A stretch of 64,000 nucleotides of DNA from Whalleya microplaca (GCA_022497155.1 MU385735.1:434001-498000), one strand, 5' to 3'; shown: positions 33,302 to 45,289, numbered from the stretch's first letter. Translations and numbers: made by a program. Notes: generated by a model not told the origin, from the sequence alone.

Positions 33302-35249
33302 ATGACGACCTCAGTGAAATCGAATCCCACTGAGCCCACTGCCCCTCCACCTCCTGCGAACGCATCTCGCTTGCGATCGCAATCACAACCGCAGCCGCAG
33401 CCGCAGCCGCAGCCGCAGTCGCAACCACATTCAACCCAATCATCACGATCATCACACTCACCACCACAATCGCCTTTGCCATCGCAACCACAGTCACAGC
33501 CGAGGACATCGCAATTCGATGCGAGGGCGTACTATGGCTATATGTTCAATGCGGACAAGTCCCCAACTGACACCCTCAATGCGCTGCTCCGCGCTGTCGC
33601 AATATACATTGTAGGCATTTCCTCTGCTTCCCTACCTCTTGTCGCAAAGATGGGTGGGGCACATGCTAACACCCGCGCGTTCATCGCAGTCAGACAACAT
33701 TGGCGATAGGAATGTCCACGAGTTGAATCCGAAAAAGCTCGCAGCCTTCTACCATGCCGTCGGCGGCGACTATGACTCGCTCTTTTTGACCGCCCCCAAT
33801 AAGTCGATATCGTACATCTGGAAGGCACTGGGAGTCCAGCATTCGTTGCAGCCGACAGAGAACGATTTCGAAGAACCCTGTATCCCGACCTTGACTCCAA
33901 GGGGTTTCGTGCGATGGGAATCCTTACAGATTCTATTGGGTCCTGAAGAACATGTGCCATTCCTGCAGTACGCCGTTCGCAACTGGGGCTTGAGACATCC
34001 CGAGACTGGGAGACCGTTTCCAGTTGATCTGCCCAGAGAAGCCTTTCCGGCCACATGCGATCCTGATATAGATGCATGGCATAAGGAATGTGGCCAGAAG
34101 CTGCGACGAGAGATCGCGGCCCCAGAGGAGCATGGTCCTAGGCGACGTATGTCCGATCCGCGAATGCACGACGCGTTCAGTCATGCCCGACACCCGGAGA
34201 ATGGTGGTTCTGTGCCTCGCCGCAGCAGGCCCGAGATGGATTACTTCCAACGAGAAAGGCCGGTAGCATATGCCCACGTGTCGGGGAGCAGTTACGCAAG
34301 ACCGCCTTTTCCTAGCCACTTTTCGGCAGGCAAACGCCGGCTAAGCACGAGCAGCAGCGGCAGCACCTCGCCAGAGGGTCCGCCCCGGAGACGAAGCTAC
34401 TCAGACTTGCGCCCTCCTGTGCACGAGAGGCGATATGGGCAACATCTTGATCCACACCATCCATCAGCCCCACGTCGCCACAGCCACCCGAGATCATATT
34501 CACCTTCTTCTGACTCGGAGGCCGAGATACCTCCTCGTCCAGGCCCCAAGCTTCGACCACACGGTGCTATACCACCACCCTCGTACGTACGACGCATGCC
34601 AGCCCCACCGCCTTCAGCCCCAACAGCGATCCCTCCCCGCCGCCGCCCCGAGGTGCGGCCCGACGACTCTCGCAGGCTGAGTCTGCCCGCCATCGGGCGA
34701 CGGATCAGCGCGCTCCTCCCCGGATCGTCTGATCGGCACCGCAGCAGCTCGCGCGAAAAACGCCACGCGCCCAACACCTCGGCGACGCTGCGCAAGGAGA
34801 TGCCGCCCTCGCGCCTCAGCCGCAGCGTCTCGGGCGAGTCGTACGCCAGCGACGACTCCGACATCGACGTGTCGCCGCGCTACCCGCCGGCGCCCCGGCG
34901 CGACCGCGAGCACGACCGCATCCGCGACCGCGTGCTCGAGAAGGAACACCTGCGGGATCGGGAGCGCGAGGAGGAGCGCGAGAGGCGGAGTCGCAGGGAG
35001 AGGGAGTACGCGCGCCCTGTCGCGGCCCGGAGGACGAGCAGTCATCCCGATGTCGATCGCCGCCCGCGCGATTATCGGAGCGACCCTAGGGATCGGGATC
35101 GGGACCGGGGGTGGGATTTCGATCGCGATGGGAGGAGGGTCGTGACGGCGGATGAGAGGGAGAGGCGGCGGTACAAAACTCGCGGCCCTAGTCCTACCAT
35201 GACTGGTGTCGGTGGTAGACGGTATCCCGGCGAACCTGCCTACAAGTGA
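33302..35249 (+). CDS. DUF7514-domain protein
   Basis: Two exons, 33302-33610 and 33690-35249, give 622 residues. The intron is 79 bp (GTAGGC..GCAG), phase 0, and the join reads AIYISDNIGDRNV. The N-terminal 75 residues are Gln/Pro/Ser-rich, with QPQPQPQPQPQSQP coded by a GCAGCC repeat. The conserved DUF7514 domain follows (about residues 80-250): YYGYMFNADKSPTDTLNALL, KLAAFYHAVGGDYDSLFLTA, FVRWESLQILLGPEEHVPFL and PFPVDLPREAFPATCDPDID. The rest is a long Arg/Ser/Pro-rich low-complexity tail containing RDREREEERERRSRREREYA and an RD-rich end, probably disordered. The function of the family is not known to me. Long open frames on the opposite strand at 34.4-35.3 kb are shadows of the biased codons. 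Confidence 0.88.
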
Positions 35250-37013
35250 AGTGAAGTGAAGTGATATGAAGTGATGATGATGATAATAAGTAATGATATA
35301 ACATGGCCAGGATAGTGATGGTGCAGGGCACATTGGAGTTGGGCGCACCTCGGTGCATTGGTATTGAACGTGTTACTACTACTAGGAGCGTATCTGGACG
35401 GGGTCAGGTTGAGTGGTTGACGCTATCTATTTCAGACACCTGCTTGGCTTTATGACAGAACAGACACTTGGGCATATATGTACGATTAGTTATCGCATTG
35501 AGAAGATTCGAAGATCCATAGAGGGTAAACAAAAGTATGCACACCTCGGCTAGGAGCCAGTCAGTCCACTTCCTACCAAAATACTCCCCGAGAACTTGTG
35601 TTTGGATTGTCCGATGGAATTCAATGTTATTCGGTGACTGGATCCCTAAGACTTTTCGATTTGTCGTAGGGGACTGACACGACGAGTGTGGAGAGATAGA
35701 GAGACTATAGTGCAACTATTTTGAGTCGCGCCAATTGCCTTAGACAACATCTTGTGGCACGAAGCAAGTAGATGTGTTAAAATCATATACTCGTTTTCAT
35801 TGCCTTGTTTACTCTAACTATTGAAAGCTGCCTTCTAGTTGTCAGTCTTGACCCTGATGACTGTGTTAGCCATTGCCCTGCTAACTACTTAACTACCTGA
35901 GCTCAGCAGGGAGTAGCTGCCATCCCATCTCTAGCTGACGCTACAAACAACGCTGTTTCTGCTATATTGGTGCCCTGTAGTAACTGTCCCAATGGTCCAG
36001 AAGGTCAGTAACTGAACTGACTCCAGTAACCTTACTAAACTCAGGGCTCCGTACGGCTCTTGTAGGTACTATGACTGCTGCTGCTGCTAACAGTGCTGTA
36101 ATCACTATTTCGAATTAACTTTCAGCCAGAGTCATCGTGTGCCTATTCACGAGAGTCTTCACGGGCCGAAACGTACTCGTGTCCCCCTTAGTATCGCACC
36201 CGCCAGACATACCAGCGTATCGTTCCGATTGCGTTCCCTCCACGGCTATACAGACCCTGTCGGTCACCAGACATGTATGCGAACATCCGCATAACACGAT
36301 TTAGTTGTAATAATAGGTCATTGCCGACTTCAGGGAATAGGGGCCTTGCTTCTGTCCTTGTTAAGGGGGACGCATTCTAGGAGGATGATTTGAGAGTTTT
36401 CTGTCTTGGGGATGGGGGTGTTGATGTTGAGCACTATGAAGATACTATCTTAATTTACAGCTGGATGATGTTGTCAGATTCGTGTATCCAGACACTTGTG
36501 CGTGAAGGGAGGGCCGTATTCGCCTCTTGTCTAGGTAGCCATTGGTTTGGAGTTGGTGTAGTGAAACGCTCAGTTGCAGAACCATCCAAATCATCGGGCA
36601 TGACGTTATGCTAATAGGCAGTCTTCAAAATAGTGTAATAACGACCAGATGCATCATACCCGTCGTAGAGGTAGGTCATTGTGTTAGAGAAAACTAGCAG
36701 CTCGCCTCTCGCCCTACTCCAGTGTCTCCAATTAGAACAGTAGTATACAGGAACAAAGAGGTTGTATTCGTAGTCGACACAATACTATAACAGAAGTCTA
36801 TAGACATCAGGTAAATCCAACAACTCCATCAATACAGCGCATGGATATCAGGACCGTAAACGCCTGGCGTCGACAATCCCCTTCTGCCTCTTCGCAGCCG
36901 TCAATAAGCAACTAAACAACGCCCAACGCCGAGCTCTTCTGCCTCTATTCGTGTTCGCAGACCTTGACACCATAGAACGTCCTGATTTCCATTCCGGTTA
37001 CACACGCAGCCAT
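35250..37013. other. Intergenic; GAAGT-type short repeat
   Basis: Immediately after the DUF7514 stop comes a short GAAGT/GATGAT run (about 35248-35285). The remaining 1.7 kb has no convincing gene. A minus-strand frame at 35404-35715 lacks domain features. Confidence 0.45.
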
Positions 37014-37933
37014 CTATAGAGAGCCTTCTTCATCAGTATACATGAAATCCATATCCACATCCATGCCGTCGTCTTCCGGGTCCGGTACTAGCGTTTCACC
37101 CGTACCAATACTATCATCCATGCCATCGTCTCCCGACTCCGCCACTACCGTCTGATCCGGATCAACATCCTCATCCTCACCCTCATCTTCTTCTTCTTCA
37201 TACTCATCCTCATCCTCCTCACTAACACTACTACTACTCCTTTCACGAGCACCGCGCGGACGGTCGCGGCGGTACCCCCAGCTGTCGGTCCACCAGCCGG
37301 GGTCGCTGCTCTCGTCCGAGTACCGACACAGCGCGTGCCTGTCCCTCTAGGAGCCGACGAACGCCGGGTTGGCCGCGAGCGCCGTCGGCAGGGGCGGCAC
37401 GCCGGCTACCGCACGGTGCCCCAGCACGGATTCGTTGCGCGTCGGCGGCCAGAGGTAGCGCCCGCGCCGCGCCCAGACCGCGTACGACGTGTTGGGGACC
37501 GCGGCTTCGTTTATGCGCGCGTGGTACTGCGGGGGGAGGTTGGGTTAGTGCTGGTTTGGTTGGTTGGTTTGTTGGGTGGGTAGGTAGGTTGGATAGGTAG
37601 TTAGGTAGGTATGTAGGTAGGTAGGTAGATAGGTGAGCGCGGTGGTACAGGTTCCGGGGGGTAGGTGGGTTGGTTGAGGATGGATGATGTTGGTAGGTGT
37701 GGAGGCGGTTTAGCTTCGAGGGAGAGAACAGGAATGAAGGAAAAGAGTTTAGGTATAACGATGATTTGGAGTGTAGTGTAGATACTCACGTGGCAGTAAA
37801 GCTTGTTCGAGTCTTGCACGGCGACCCGTGTGTGGAAGCATCGCGACGATCTGCGTCCGTGTCTGCATTCCTTGAGCTGGTACCGCAGTTCGCAGTTGCA
37901 ATATTCAAAGCGGAGGTAGATTTGCGTGCACAT
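37014..37933 (-). pseudogene. Two-exon gene interrupted by one in-frame TAG
   Basis: Exon 1 (37933-37790, 48 codons) starts MCTQIYLRFEYCNCELRYQL and is Cys-rich (CRHGRRSSRCFHTR). A GTGAGT donor at 37789 and a CCGCAG acceptor at 37527 join it in phase 0 to exon 2 (from 37526): YHARINEAAVPNTSYAVWAR, then RYLWPPTRNESVLGHRAVAG. The frame hits TAG at 37347-37349 after 107 codons. The same frame then stays open for 110 more codons to TAG 37014-37016, with protein-like content (CRYSDESSDPGWWTDSWGYR) and a strongly acidic tail (SVSEEDEDEYEEEEDEGEDE). The intron (263 bp) carries a GGTA microsatellite. Family unknown; the cysteines of exon 1 might bind a metal. It is classed as a pseudogene only because of the stop; sequence error, readthrough or stop-removing RNA editing are alternatives. 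Confidence 0.6.
37541..37640. repeat. GGTA/GGTT tetranucleotide microsatellite in intron
   Basis: Imperfect run of GGTT then GGTA units (for example TAGGTAGGTAGGTAG) within the intron of the interrupted gene. It appears on the plus strand as listed. Confidence 0.8.
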
Positions 37934-39003
37934 CTTCGCCGCGGAGGCCAGGCAGGCAGGCAGGTAGGTAGACCGAGTCGTGCAGGCTTGCTGCCTTGGT
38001 GTCTCGGTTGAGGCGTCTGTGAAGACTAGGCGGGTTGCAGGTGTATGTACGTTCGCGATCGCTGGGTTCCTAGGGCGACGGTGGATGATCTGTGTTGCGC
38101 AGCTGCTATAACGAAGGCGGCGAGATGCAAGTCTGGACTTTCTCTGCTGCTTGCTGTACTTTCGGCGTGGGTGTCTTGCAATGAGTTTATCGATATAGCT
38201 GTTCTATGTATGTTTGGAGACCAAAGGTGAGTCCGGGCTGCAGCAGTCTGGTCTTCTTGCGGTGTTTTTGTGGGCAATGCTTCAATGGACACTTGAAAAC
38301 GAGCAGGTGCTAGCTTGCGGCGCAATCAATGTGAGGGAATAGCGATATAGAAGTGAATGAAACCTTAGCAAGATCAATTTGGAGACAAGCAGATCTACTG
38401 TCGCGAAGAGGAATCTTGGAAGTGAATAGCAGCGGCAGAAGATGAGCAGCTTCACCATAACAAGACCTTAGGTCGCTGGGTATTATCACCTAAAAAACAC
38501 TACTACTATGGATTTGTCAAAGTAAATCACCCAGGGCAACATAAAATCAGCTGTTTCCCATGTCGGTCTTCAGCCCTTCCACACGTGTGCATGGCAGGAG
38601 GTACTCTGGGAATTTATTCAGCATCCTCTACTGTTGTATAAAATATCTAAGGCTAAGTTCCATCCAAGAACATCAGAATGCACATTTTCGAAAATCTAGG
38701 GCATCGTTCAATGTATACCGCCTAGACTCAGATCCAGTTGGGTTCCCGGTCACATCATAAATCAAGAGCCATAACAGCAGAGTCCCTCTATACATGGCTT
38801 AATTCAACTTCTTAGACTCATCCTTCAGGTCATCGCTACAGAGTGCAGGAATCACGGATGTACATTAAATTCTCCTCCGCAAATCTATATATCATGTATG
38901 AGGATGCATCATAGTTACACTATCTCTAACAAATATAGCCTAGAGGGACTAACTGCGACTTGCGGGTTCCTAGGATACTTGGAGCTTCTATTCAACTTAG
39001 ATT
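37934..39003. other. Intergenic
   Basis: Upstream of the interrupted gene (a short GCAG/GTAG run at about 37948-37971) and downstream of the integrase-tail gene. No frame is convincing. Confidence 0.45.
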
Positions 39004-40089
39004 TCAATGATTTATCTGCCTCAGAGCCCTAGTGCAGACTCTCCTTAAGCTTGGTCTCCCCTTTTTGGCTGGCTTCAGATATTCTACATAGTACTGGGGC
39101 TTGATTTCACTTGGATTCGCTGCATGGAACTCATTGAGTTCGGCCAAAGAGCTTTGAAGCCAACTCGCATGATACCAGGCGGGATCTTTCGCTCCAACTT
39201 GGACATAATAGTAGACCTCCTTTCTTAACTCAACGTTAAGTATTCTCTTAGGTTCTTGTGTGACCTGTCCTAGAGTTGGAGTTGGAGAGTCCCATGATAG
39301 GGTTTGCCCCGGATTTGGGACAATCCTAGGAGCTTTCTGCATCTGTGAAGTTGCCTCGGAAGGCCCCTGAACATGTTTGGTTAGAAATGACTTGTGGACG
39401 ACGGGGAAAACCTTAAGGTTCTGGGGCATGTCCAGTGAAAATGAGTCCTTGTAGACACCCATAATTTCGTATGGTCCTAAGACGTACCCCTCGAGATGCC
39501 TAGGCATCTTTTTGGTGCGTCTTCCTGCTTTGGCCATTGACGGGCATATGTACACCAGATCTCCACGCTGGCAGGACTCAAGACGATCGTCATAAAAGTC
39601 GCCTTCACTCTGGTCAAGCTTATTCTCTTTTTCTTTATCGTAGACTGGTAGCAACACAGCTTCCCATGGTTCTCTACTATTTGCTTCTGACTCCAGCATT
39701 GCCCACTCACCATAGTCTTGGACATTGGGTTCCGAGACTTGCGAGTTGCTGTTAGGTACTGGGACGCTAGCGTTACCAGCCTCAAACCATAGGTTGTTCG
39801 GTAGTACAATCCCGAGTCTTATTTGTACTACAATCTCTCCAATCTGATACACAGGAATTTTGTCATGGTCTACCATCATGTTCGCGTGGTCGATGAGGAC
39901 GTTCAACGCTAGGCCCCTCTGGCACCGGCATTGGGGGTGATGTCTGAAGTACACAAACCCCTCACCAAGCGTGTTATCGGGATATGAGTCCTGATATGAC
40001 CATCCAGCGCATCCCGTTTGCCAATTAATATGTTCTTTTAGTGTTGTGCTGCTGCGCGTTTGATTGGTAGGCTCTAAAGAGCTAGTCAT
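39004..40089 (-). CDS. Chromovirus (Ty3/gypsy) integrase-tail-derived protein
   Basis: Intact single-exon frame of 361 residues. Residues about 140-242 match the C-terminal part of Ty3/gypsy integrases: GDLVYICPSMAKAG, then PRHLEGYVLGPYEIMGVYKD and LKVFPVVHKSFLTKHVQG, which is the GPY/F module (the usual form is GD-V-L...LGP-F-I...HPVFHVS-L). Residues about 280-325 look like a degenerate chromodomain: RILNVELRKEVYYYVQVG, a spaced W-HASW, and LNEFHAANP, the usual end of such domains. The N-terminal 135 residues do not resemble integrase, and the DDE core, reverse transcriptase and LTRs were not found in the flanks. It is either a solo fragment that has escaped stops or a domesticated gene. No introns and no RIP-like AT skew, unlike the DNA transposon at 51 kb. 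Confidence 0.7.
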   Translation of the reverse strand: MTSSLEPTNQTRSSTTLKEHINWQTGCAGWSYQDSYPDNTLGEGFVYFRHHPQCRCQRGLALNVLIDHANMMVDHDKIPVYQIGEIVVQIRLGIVLPNNLWFEAGNASVPVPNSNSQVSEPNVQDYGEWAMLESEANSREPWEAVLLPVYDKEKENKLDQSEGDFYDDRLESCQRGDLVYICPSMAKAGRRTKKMPRHLEGYVLGPYEIMGVYKDSFSLDMPQNLKVFPVVHKSFLTKHVQGPSEATSQMQKAPRIVPNPGQTLSWDSPTPTLGQVTQEPKRILNVELRKEVYYYVQVGAKDPAWYHASWLQSSLAELNEFHAANPSEIKPQYYVEYLKPAKKGRPSLRRVCTRALRQINH

Positions 40090-41296
40090 TGTGACTAAGT
40101 AGATATTGAAGCGTGCTTAGACTAAACCTCAACCAACGATAAGACGAGCCGGCCACAGGAAAGATTCTCAAGAAAAGGTACTTCAATTAATATTGACATG
40201 CTGGCTCAACAATGTCTTTGATGAAGGGGTGGAACAAAGCAGCAATTGTAAGGGTTTGAACAAAGACAGTTACATTGGCGTTTCAACATGTGGACTATGC
40301 CAATTTCCAACAGTCGACTCGTAAGATATTTTTCCTTCCTTGGTAAGAGATATTTGCATCGGCTATTGCGCCTCCTCGCGTCCAGAGAATGTTGTTCTTT
40401 AATTAAGGAAAATACCCAGTGATTCGTTCACCAATTGATGTAGCTTTATATAACCGACTATCTTCTCTAACTTAAATACGTTACAGTTACAGCCTGTTGA
40501 TGTTTTAAGCAAAATGTTGATAGTTTGCGATATCATGATAAGGCATTTATACCTGCTGAGACCGCTATAACAGTAGCGGTCTTAGTCTACTAAATCCCCT
40601 TTCATTTGCCAAGGTACCTCTAACTTTAGAAGTCATTATCTATGGCGCCCCTTATTATTACAGAAGGTATATTTTAACTTTTAGGGATATGAAACCATGA
40701 CAGCAGTTTATGAATAGCTTCACTTTTGACAATGGTGGAAGGTTAGATTACTATAATACTATGACTGCTTATGGAATACAAAGTATCATTTACATATGTG
40801 ATCCAAGTACATCCGATATTCCCATTTATTTACATATTACTAGAGTCTTTTCTTAATTAAAACAAGACGTCTTCTCAGCGTGAGGCTTGATAGTTAACGT
40901 GAGTACTATAATAAGGTAGTCTTACATAAGACTTAAGTGGAAGGGGAATGTTGCAGGGGGGGAATGCGCAAGATGGAGAGATACATGTTACCTTAGATAT
41001 ATTGACTATTTTAGGATCCATAACGTCGATATCAACCCGAACCTTTACTGTCTACAGTGCCTAAGCATATAGTGGAACCTAGTCACCATGGCAAGTATAC
41101 ACAGTGATTATTTGACAGATTTGTATTAACATTCAACGCGACTACTTACAATATCAATCATGTTTCAAACATTGATGGCAGAGAAATATAATAACAGCAA
41201 AGCATATTGTAAAACATGATCGCAGAGAAGCAATGCAGAGAAATATGATCTCAGAGTAATAAAATGCAGGAGACATACAACTTACAACTTGATCGT
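40090..41296. other. AT-rich intergenic stretch
   Basis: Visibly AT-rich with many TTAATT-type runs; no frame longer than about 60 codons. I searched for LTR-like direct repeats or more integrase sequence upstream of the tail-derived gene and saw none. It may be decayed transposon sequence. Confidence 0.4.
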
Positions 41297-42676
41297 TCAT
41301 TGGGACTTCTCCGTTTTGAGTACCGACGGCTGATTGTTAGTGCTCGCTCGTGTCGACCAATCTTCAGTGCCTAGAGTTAGCCAAGAATACAAGTCAGTCA
41401 CTAAGGACAGGTGATCACCTATCATTGCTGCCCAAATCTTCCGACGAGTATAGGGATACTTTGCTACGAAATCGTGAAGCGAAAGGTACCACCCACAGAG
41501 ATCATAAGCTATGAGTAAGCAAGTAAGTATGGGGTAGGCAATAAAAGTCTTCCACAAAACAATCCAGCGGATGATTGTCAGCAGGGGGTTCAGAATGCTC
41601 TCGACCATCTTGCGGGCCATGTAAGGTCTACTCCGGTACATGCGCCAGAACCCCGGCTCGTAGAACAAGCACGTCAGCCGGTTTTGAAGCCCTGTGCGAG
41701 TCCAGCGTTTGACCTGTGACACATAGTTGTTATCCGCCTTGATTGTAGTCTCGACCGTGGCCCCCTCCGCTAGCTGCAGACCGATCTGGTACTGTGGGAG
41801 CAGTTCGGGCCTGTTGGTGCCGCTGGGGTAGGCACGGTGCTGCGCAAACAGCACCCAGCGTGTGATGAACGCGTCGTCGCCGCTATTCAGGCGTTGCCCA
41901 TGAAACGTCTCCTCCATGAAGCCGTACTGAAAGAACGGGTCCTTGAGGATCTCCGCGCGCAGCAGCATCGTCAGACCCGACATCGTGAAGTTGATCCCGC
42001 CATCCGCCATAAAGGCCGCTGCGGACGCTGCGCCTCGCCGCTGGCGGCTGCGCAGGGCTGCCACCTCCCAAGCCGTTATCACCTTGCCATCACGGCGTTC
42101 CTCGGGGACGTAGGAGACAATGGGCCCCCCTACGAGCCCGATATCATGACCGCTCTTGTTATTGAAGGGCGCAAGCAAGTACAGGAGGGTATTGGACCTA
42201 TGTGGCTTATCATGGGTGACTCCAAAGTCTCGCCAGATGGCATCATCATCGACAAGGGCAACTATCTTACCGGTCGACCTGTTGATGCCGTGGCACAGCT
42301 GTTCTCGTTTATTGGCACGCTGGACTGTGATGACTTGGATGGTAGGGTGACTGGTACCGGAGGTGAGCTTTGCTTGAACTAGGTCTGATTCTACTACTGC
42401 GCGAGCCTTGGCTGCTGCACAGGTGGTCGTCACAATGATGATCTCCTTGGGATCATTGGCGAGCCATAGACAGATACGATTCTCAAAGCCGCTATCCCAG
42501 TCAACGGTCGGCACAACTATGCTTACATCTGACGGATTGAACTTACACGCCGATTCATCCCATACACGCCCATATTCTTTATAGCGTCTAGCGTTGTTTT
42601 TGGCAATCTGACGCTCGCAAGCGTCCCAGAGGCGAAAGCCACCGAGAAGAGCTAGCGCAGAAATGTTGGATGACAT
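41297..42676 (-). CDS. Family 2 glycosyltransferase (Cps1-type polysaccharide synthase)
   Basis: Single exon, 459 residues. Processive GT2 hallmarks in order: VSIVVPTVDW (51-60), ALVDDDA with the first aspartates at 143-145, a central LVGGPIVSYVPEER, an NSGDDAFITRW acceptor/catalytic motif (264-274), and the QVKRW form of the QxxRW motif (321-325). These features fit the type 2 polysaccharide/hyaluronan synthase-like proteins called Cps1 in fungi. C-terminal membrane segments lie at about 360-405 and further on (LLTIIRWIVLWKTFIAYPIL, LTCLLIAYDLCGWYLSL). The usual N-terminal membrane helix is weak or missing (MSSNISALALLGGF only), so the start may be upstream or the protein shortened. Membrane enzyme; product not predictable. 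Confidence 0.88.
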   Translation of the reverse strand: MSSNISALALLGGFRLWDACERQIAKNNARRYKEYGRVWDESACKFNPSDVSIVVPTVDWDSGFENRICLWLANDPKEIIIVTTTCAAAKARAVVESDLVQAKLTSGTSHPTIQVITVQRANKREQLCHGINRSTGKIVALVDDDAIWRDFGVTHDKPHRSNTLLYLLAPFNNKSGHDIGLVGGPIVSYVPEERRDGKVITAWEVAALRSRQRRGAASAAAFMADGGINFTMSGLTMLLRAEILKDPFFQYGFMEETFHGQRLNSGDDAFITRWVLFAQHRAYPSGTNRPELLPQYQIGLQLAEGATVETTIKADNNYVSQVKRWTRTGLQNRLTCLFYEPGFWRMYRSRPYMARKMVESILNPLLTIIRWIVLWKTFIAYPILTCLLIAYDLCGWYLSLHDFVAKYPYTRRKIWAAMIGDHLSLVTDLYSWLTLGTEDWSTRASTNNQPSVLKTEKSQ

Positions 42677-44769
42677 GACTGAATGTGGCGCGATCGTATG
42701 AACTGCGGGTTGTCGAGATAAAGCGGTATTTTGGTTTTAGTTACTGGATGTTGGTTGATTAGATGCTCTCTAAGGAATAAAGCAAGAATTCGCAATAGGG
42801 ACAAGAAGGGATCTATTATATTGAACCACTGAACAAAATAAGCAGATCTGTTGTTTGCTTACAACATTAATGTTTACAAACCAGGGCTAACATATTTCAC
42901 AGCTTCGAAGAGTCAAGAATAGGCTTTCCGTAAAAAAACAGTCTGATTGTCACAATATGAATGTATGAGGTAGCAAGACAACCCAGTCGTTGCACAAAGA
43001 GCCGAACTAAGAGTTTGTTCTTCGAATGCTCTTTATGTTCCGAAAAGGAACAAGGGATCCTGACATTGGTACTCGGAGCGGCAGCCACCTATCTTGATCT
43101 GATAGTTGAGCCATTCGTTGCTGCAATATCTGCTGACTTGGGGTTTTGTCGTATACGGATGTAAAAGGAGTATTGTAGTTGACAACCAATTGTGCTCCAG
43201 TTGTGCTTAAATCTACTCGATCATGTTAGTGCTAGAATCGAGGTCTAGAAGGTAGATAATTCCACCATGTTCCCTAATCAACCTCCTTATAGCGCAGACA
43301 CGAGGATTATGCCCCATGTGTATTCGGGGCCCTCTTTCGGACCGAAAAATCAAATACAAAGAGAACGCACTGACCTAAAGGGGAACATTGTAGACCGACC
43401 ATATATGACCTTTGCATAGAATGAAGGTGCAGGAAGCGTGTTCGACATGACAATCGAGGAGAACCCTCGAGAGCCTTGGTGTGGTATGTGGCAAAAGAAT
43501 AAAGCTACGCGAACGAAGTTCAGCCTTGATCTAGACTGCAATCGGTAATATGTTCAGCGTGTTACAAGTTCGTTCCATTTGCCATACAAAGCCCGATCAC
43601 TATCAACTGATGATATGGTATCGGAGCTTTGGAACGGAGCGCCATTGTGGCAGTACCTTCCAACAATTCATTGCGTAGGGGTACGCGTTCTCTGTTCTCC
43701 GCCTCTATAGGAAACATTTGAGACCAATGTCGGTATCTCACTATATTAAACAACTCAGTACTATGTATATTAATGGCCTTTGGAATAAATCGCAGAGTTC
43801 GTGGACGTAGGCACTGTCGAGGAGCTCGAGTCTTGAGGTATGGGCGCCTGGTGGCTGGAGATTGGATATGGGTTCATTTTACGTGGGGACGGCGACAACG
43901 AGTCAAAGTTGATGAAACGTTGTCTTAGAAAGTATATATTTATAGGCTATTTGTGATAACTCGAATCGAGAAGGATAATCGTCGTACAGAGAGAATGGTA
44001 TCGTTGTTGGTTATGTGTATAGTCTATACGGCATCAGGGGATAAGCAAGCGTAAACAAAATGTGAAGATCACATGAATTTGCCTAGCGGCGATCCATCGT
44101 AAGAACAACTGCGTATATGACATTGCCAAGTTCTTCGTTGCTCTGACTTGTGTAAGTCACTGTTGCAAGCTACATAAATGTGACTATAAACCTTCTATGG
44201 ATACGTAATGTTGAAGGGACTACCATCCTACTCTAAACAATTGAACGCTTTCATGGCATCAACATACATAGAGACAGAACTCATCTGGAAAGGTATTTCC
44301 ACCACTTCCCTTGTTTGTATTGGGTAGTTTCCTTCGGTTCAACGATAAAATCTCCAGGTAAACTAATTCCTAAGCCAGCTACGCAGCTTATACCTATATC
44401 TTTTGTGGTTGTGATTTCCCTACCAGGCAGCTATCAAACCTATGATGGAGACATTGCAATTACTGACCTTGAGGTACAAAAGACCTAGGACCATAACTGC
44501 TTTCCAACCTAAGGTAATTCGGCAATTTGTTGGCACAACCACTTAGGTAATTTTGGGGAAGGTCAGATGTACCAAGTATCGAGTTGATTCAACTTGACGA
44601 ACACAAGTACCTAACTAAGGACTTGTAGGATCAACTTTCTGATCTTGAATTTCACAGCTCCTAAAGTCTGCAATGGGTGATTGTGATGAAAGATATCCGA
44701 ATATAGAATAGTATTAATGGTTTGATTGGAAATTCAAATATTGATTTACCAAAAAGCATATATGATGTG

Positions 44770-44905
44770 ATGGGGGGTGTGTGATCAGGGGTGTGCGATA
44801 GGGGGTGTGTGATAGGGGGTGTGCGATAGGGGGTGTGCGATAGGGGGTGTATGATGATGGGGGTGTATAATAACAGGGGGTGTGGGATAATGTGGTGTGT
44901 ATAAG
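44770..44905. repeat. G-rich minisatellite, unit about 14-15 bp
   Basis: About nine imperfect units of the type GGGGGTGTGCGATA/GGGGGTGTGTGATA, decaying at the 3' side into GATGATGGGGGTGTATAATA variants. Confidence 0.85.
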
Positions 44906-45289
44906 GGTGTGGACTTAAGAGATGATACGTATTCCTACTATAATGAGACTAGCGCAAGAGGGGGGTGGAAAAGAGGAGGGCGTGAAATAAGCAAGAAATC
45001 TGGGAGTGACACATATTTTTGGCACTCGGCCCCGAATATTCTGATCTTGGCAGATCTGGGGTACGTACCTGAGATGATCTGTTGCTGGGCTCCCGTGCAC
45101 TCGAAGTACATAAACAAAGCAGATCCCGGTCGGCTGTTCCCTCTCTCTCTTCTCCATCTTCCTTTCCACAACCATCATCCACATTCACACACTGCTTTCT
45201 AGCTTCACAGCTTCACTTTCAGAACAATCATCAAACTGTTACTGCCAACGCTTGTTTCTATGATCAAGAACATCTGCTTCATCTTCTCA

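Noticed and set aside
34397..35348. Minus-strand frames of up to 244 codons opposite the DUF7514 gene
   Set aside because: Antisense to the Arg-rich tail; the translation is Arg/Pro/Ile repeats without domain features.
35404..35715. Minus-strand frame of 103 codons
   Set aside because: No domain, ordinary start context and no supporting splice sites; length is within chance for this composition.
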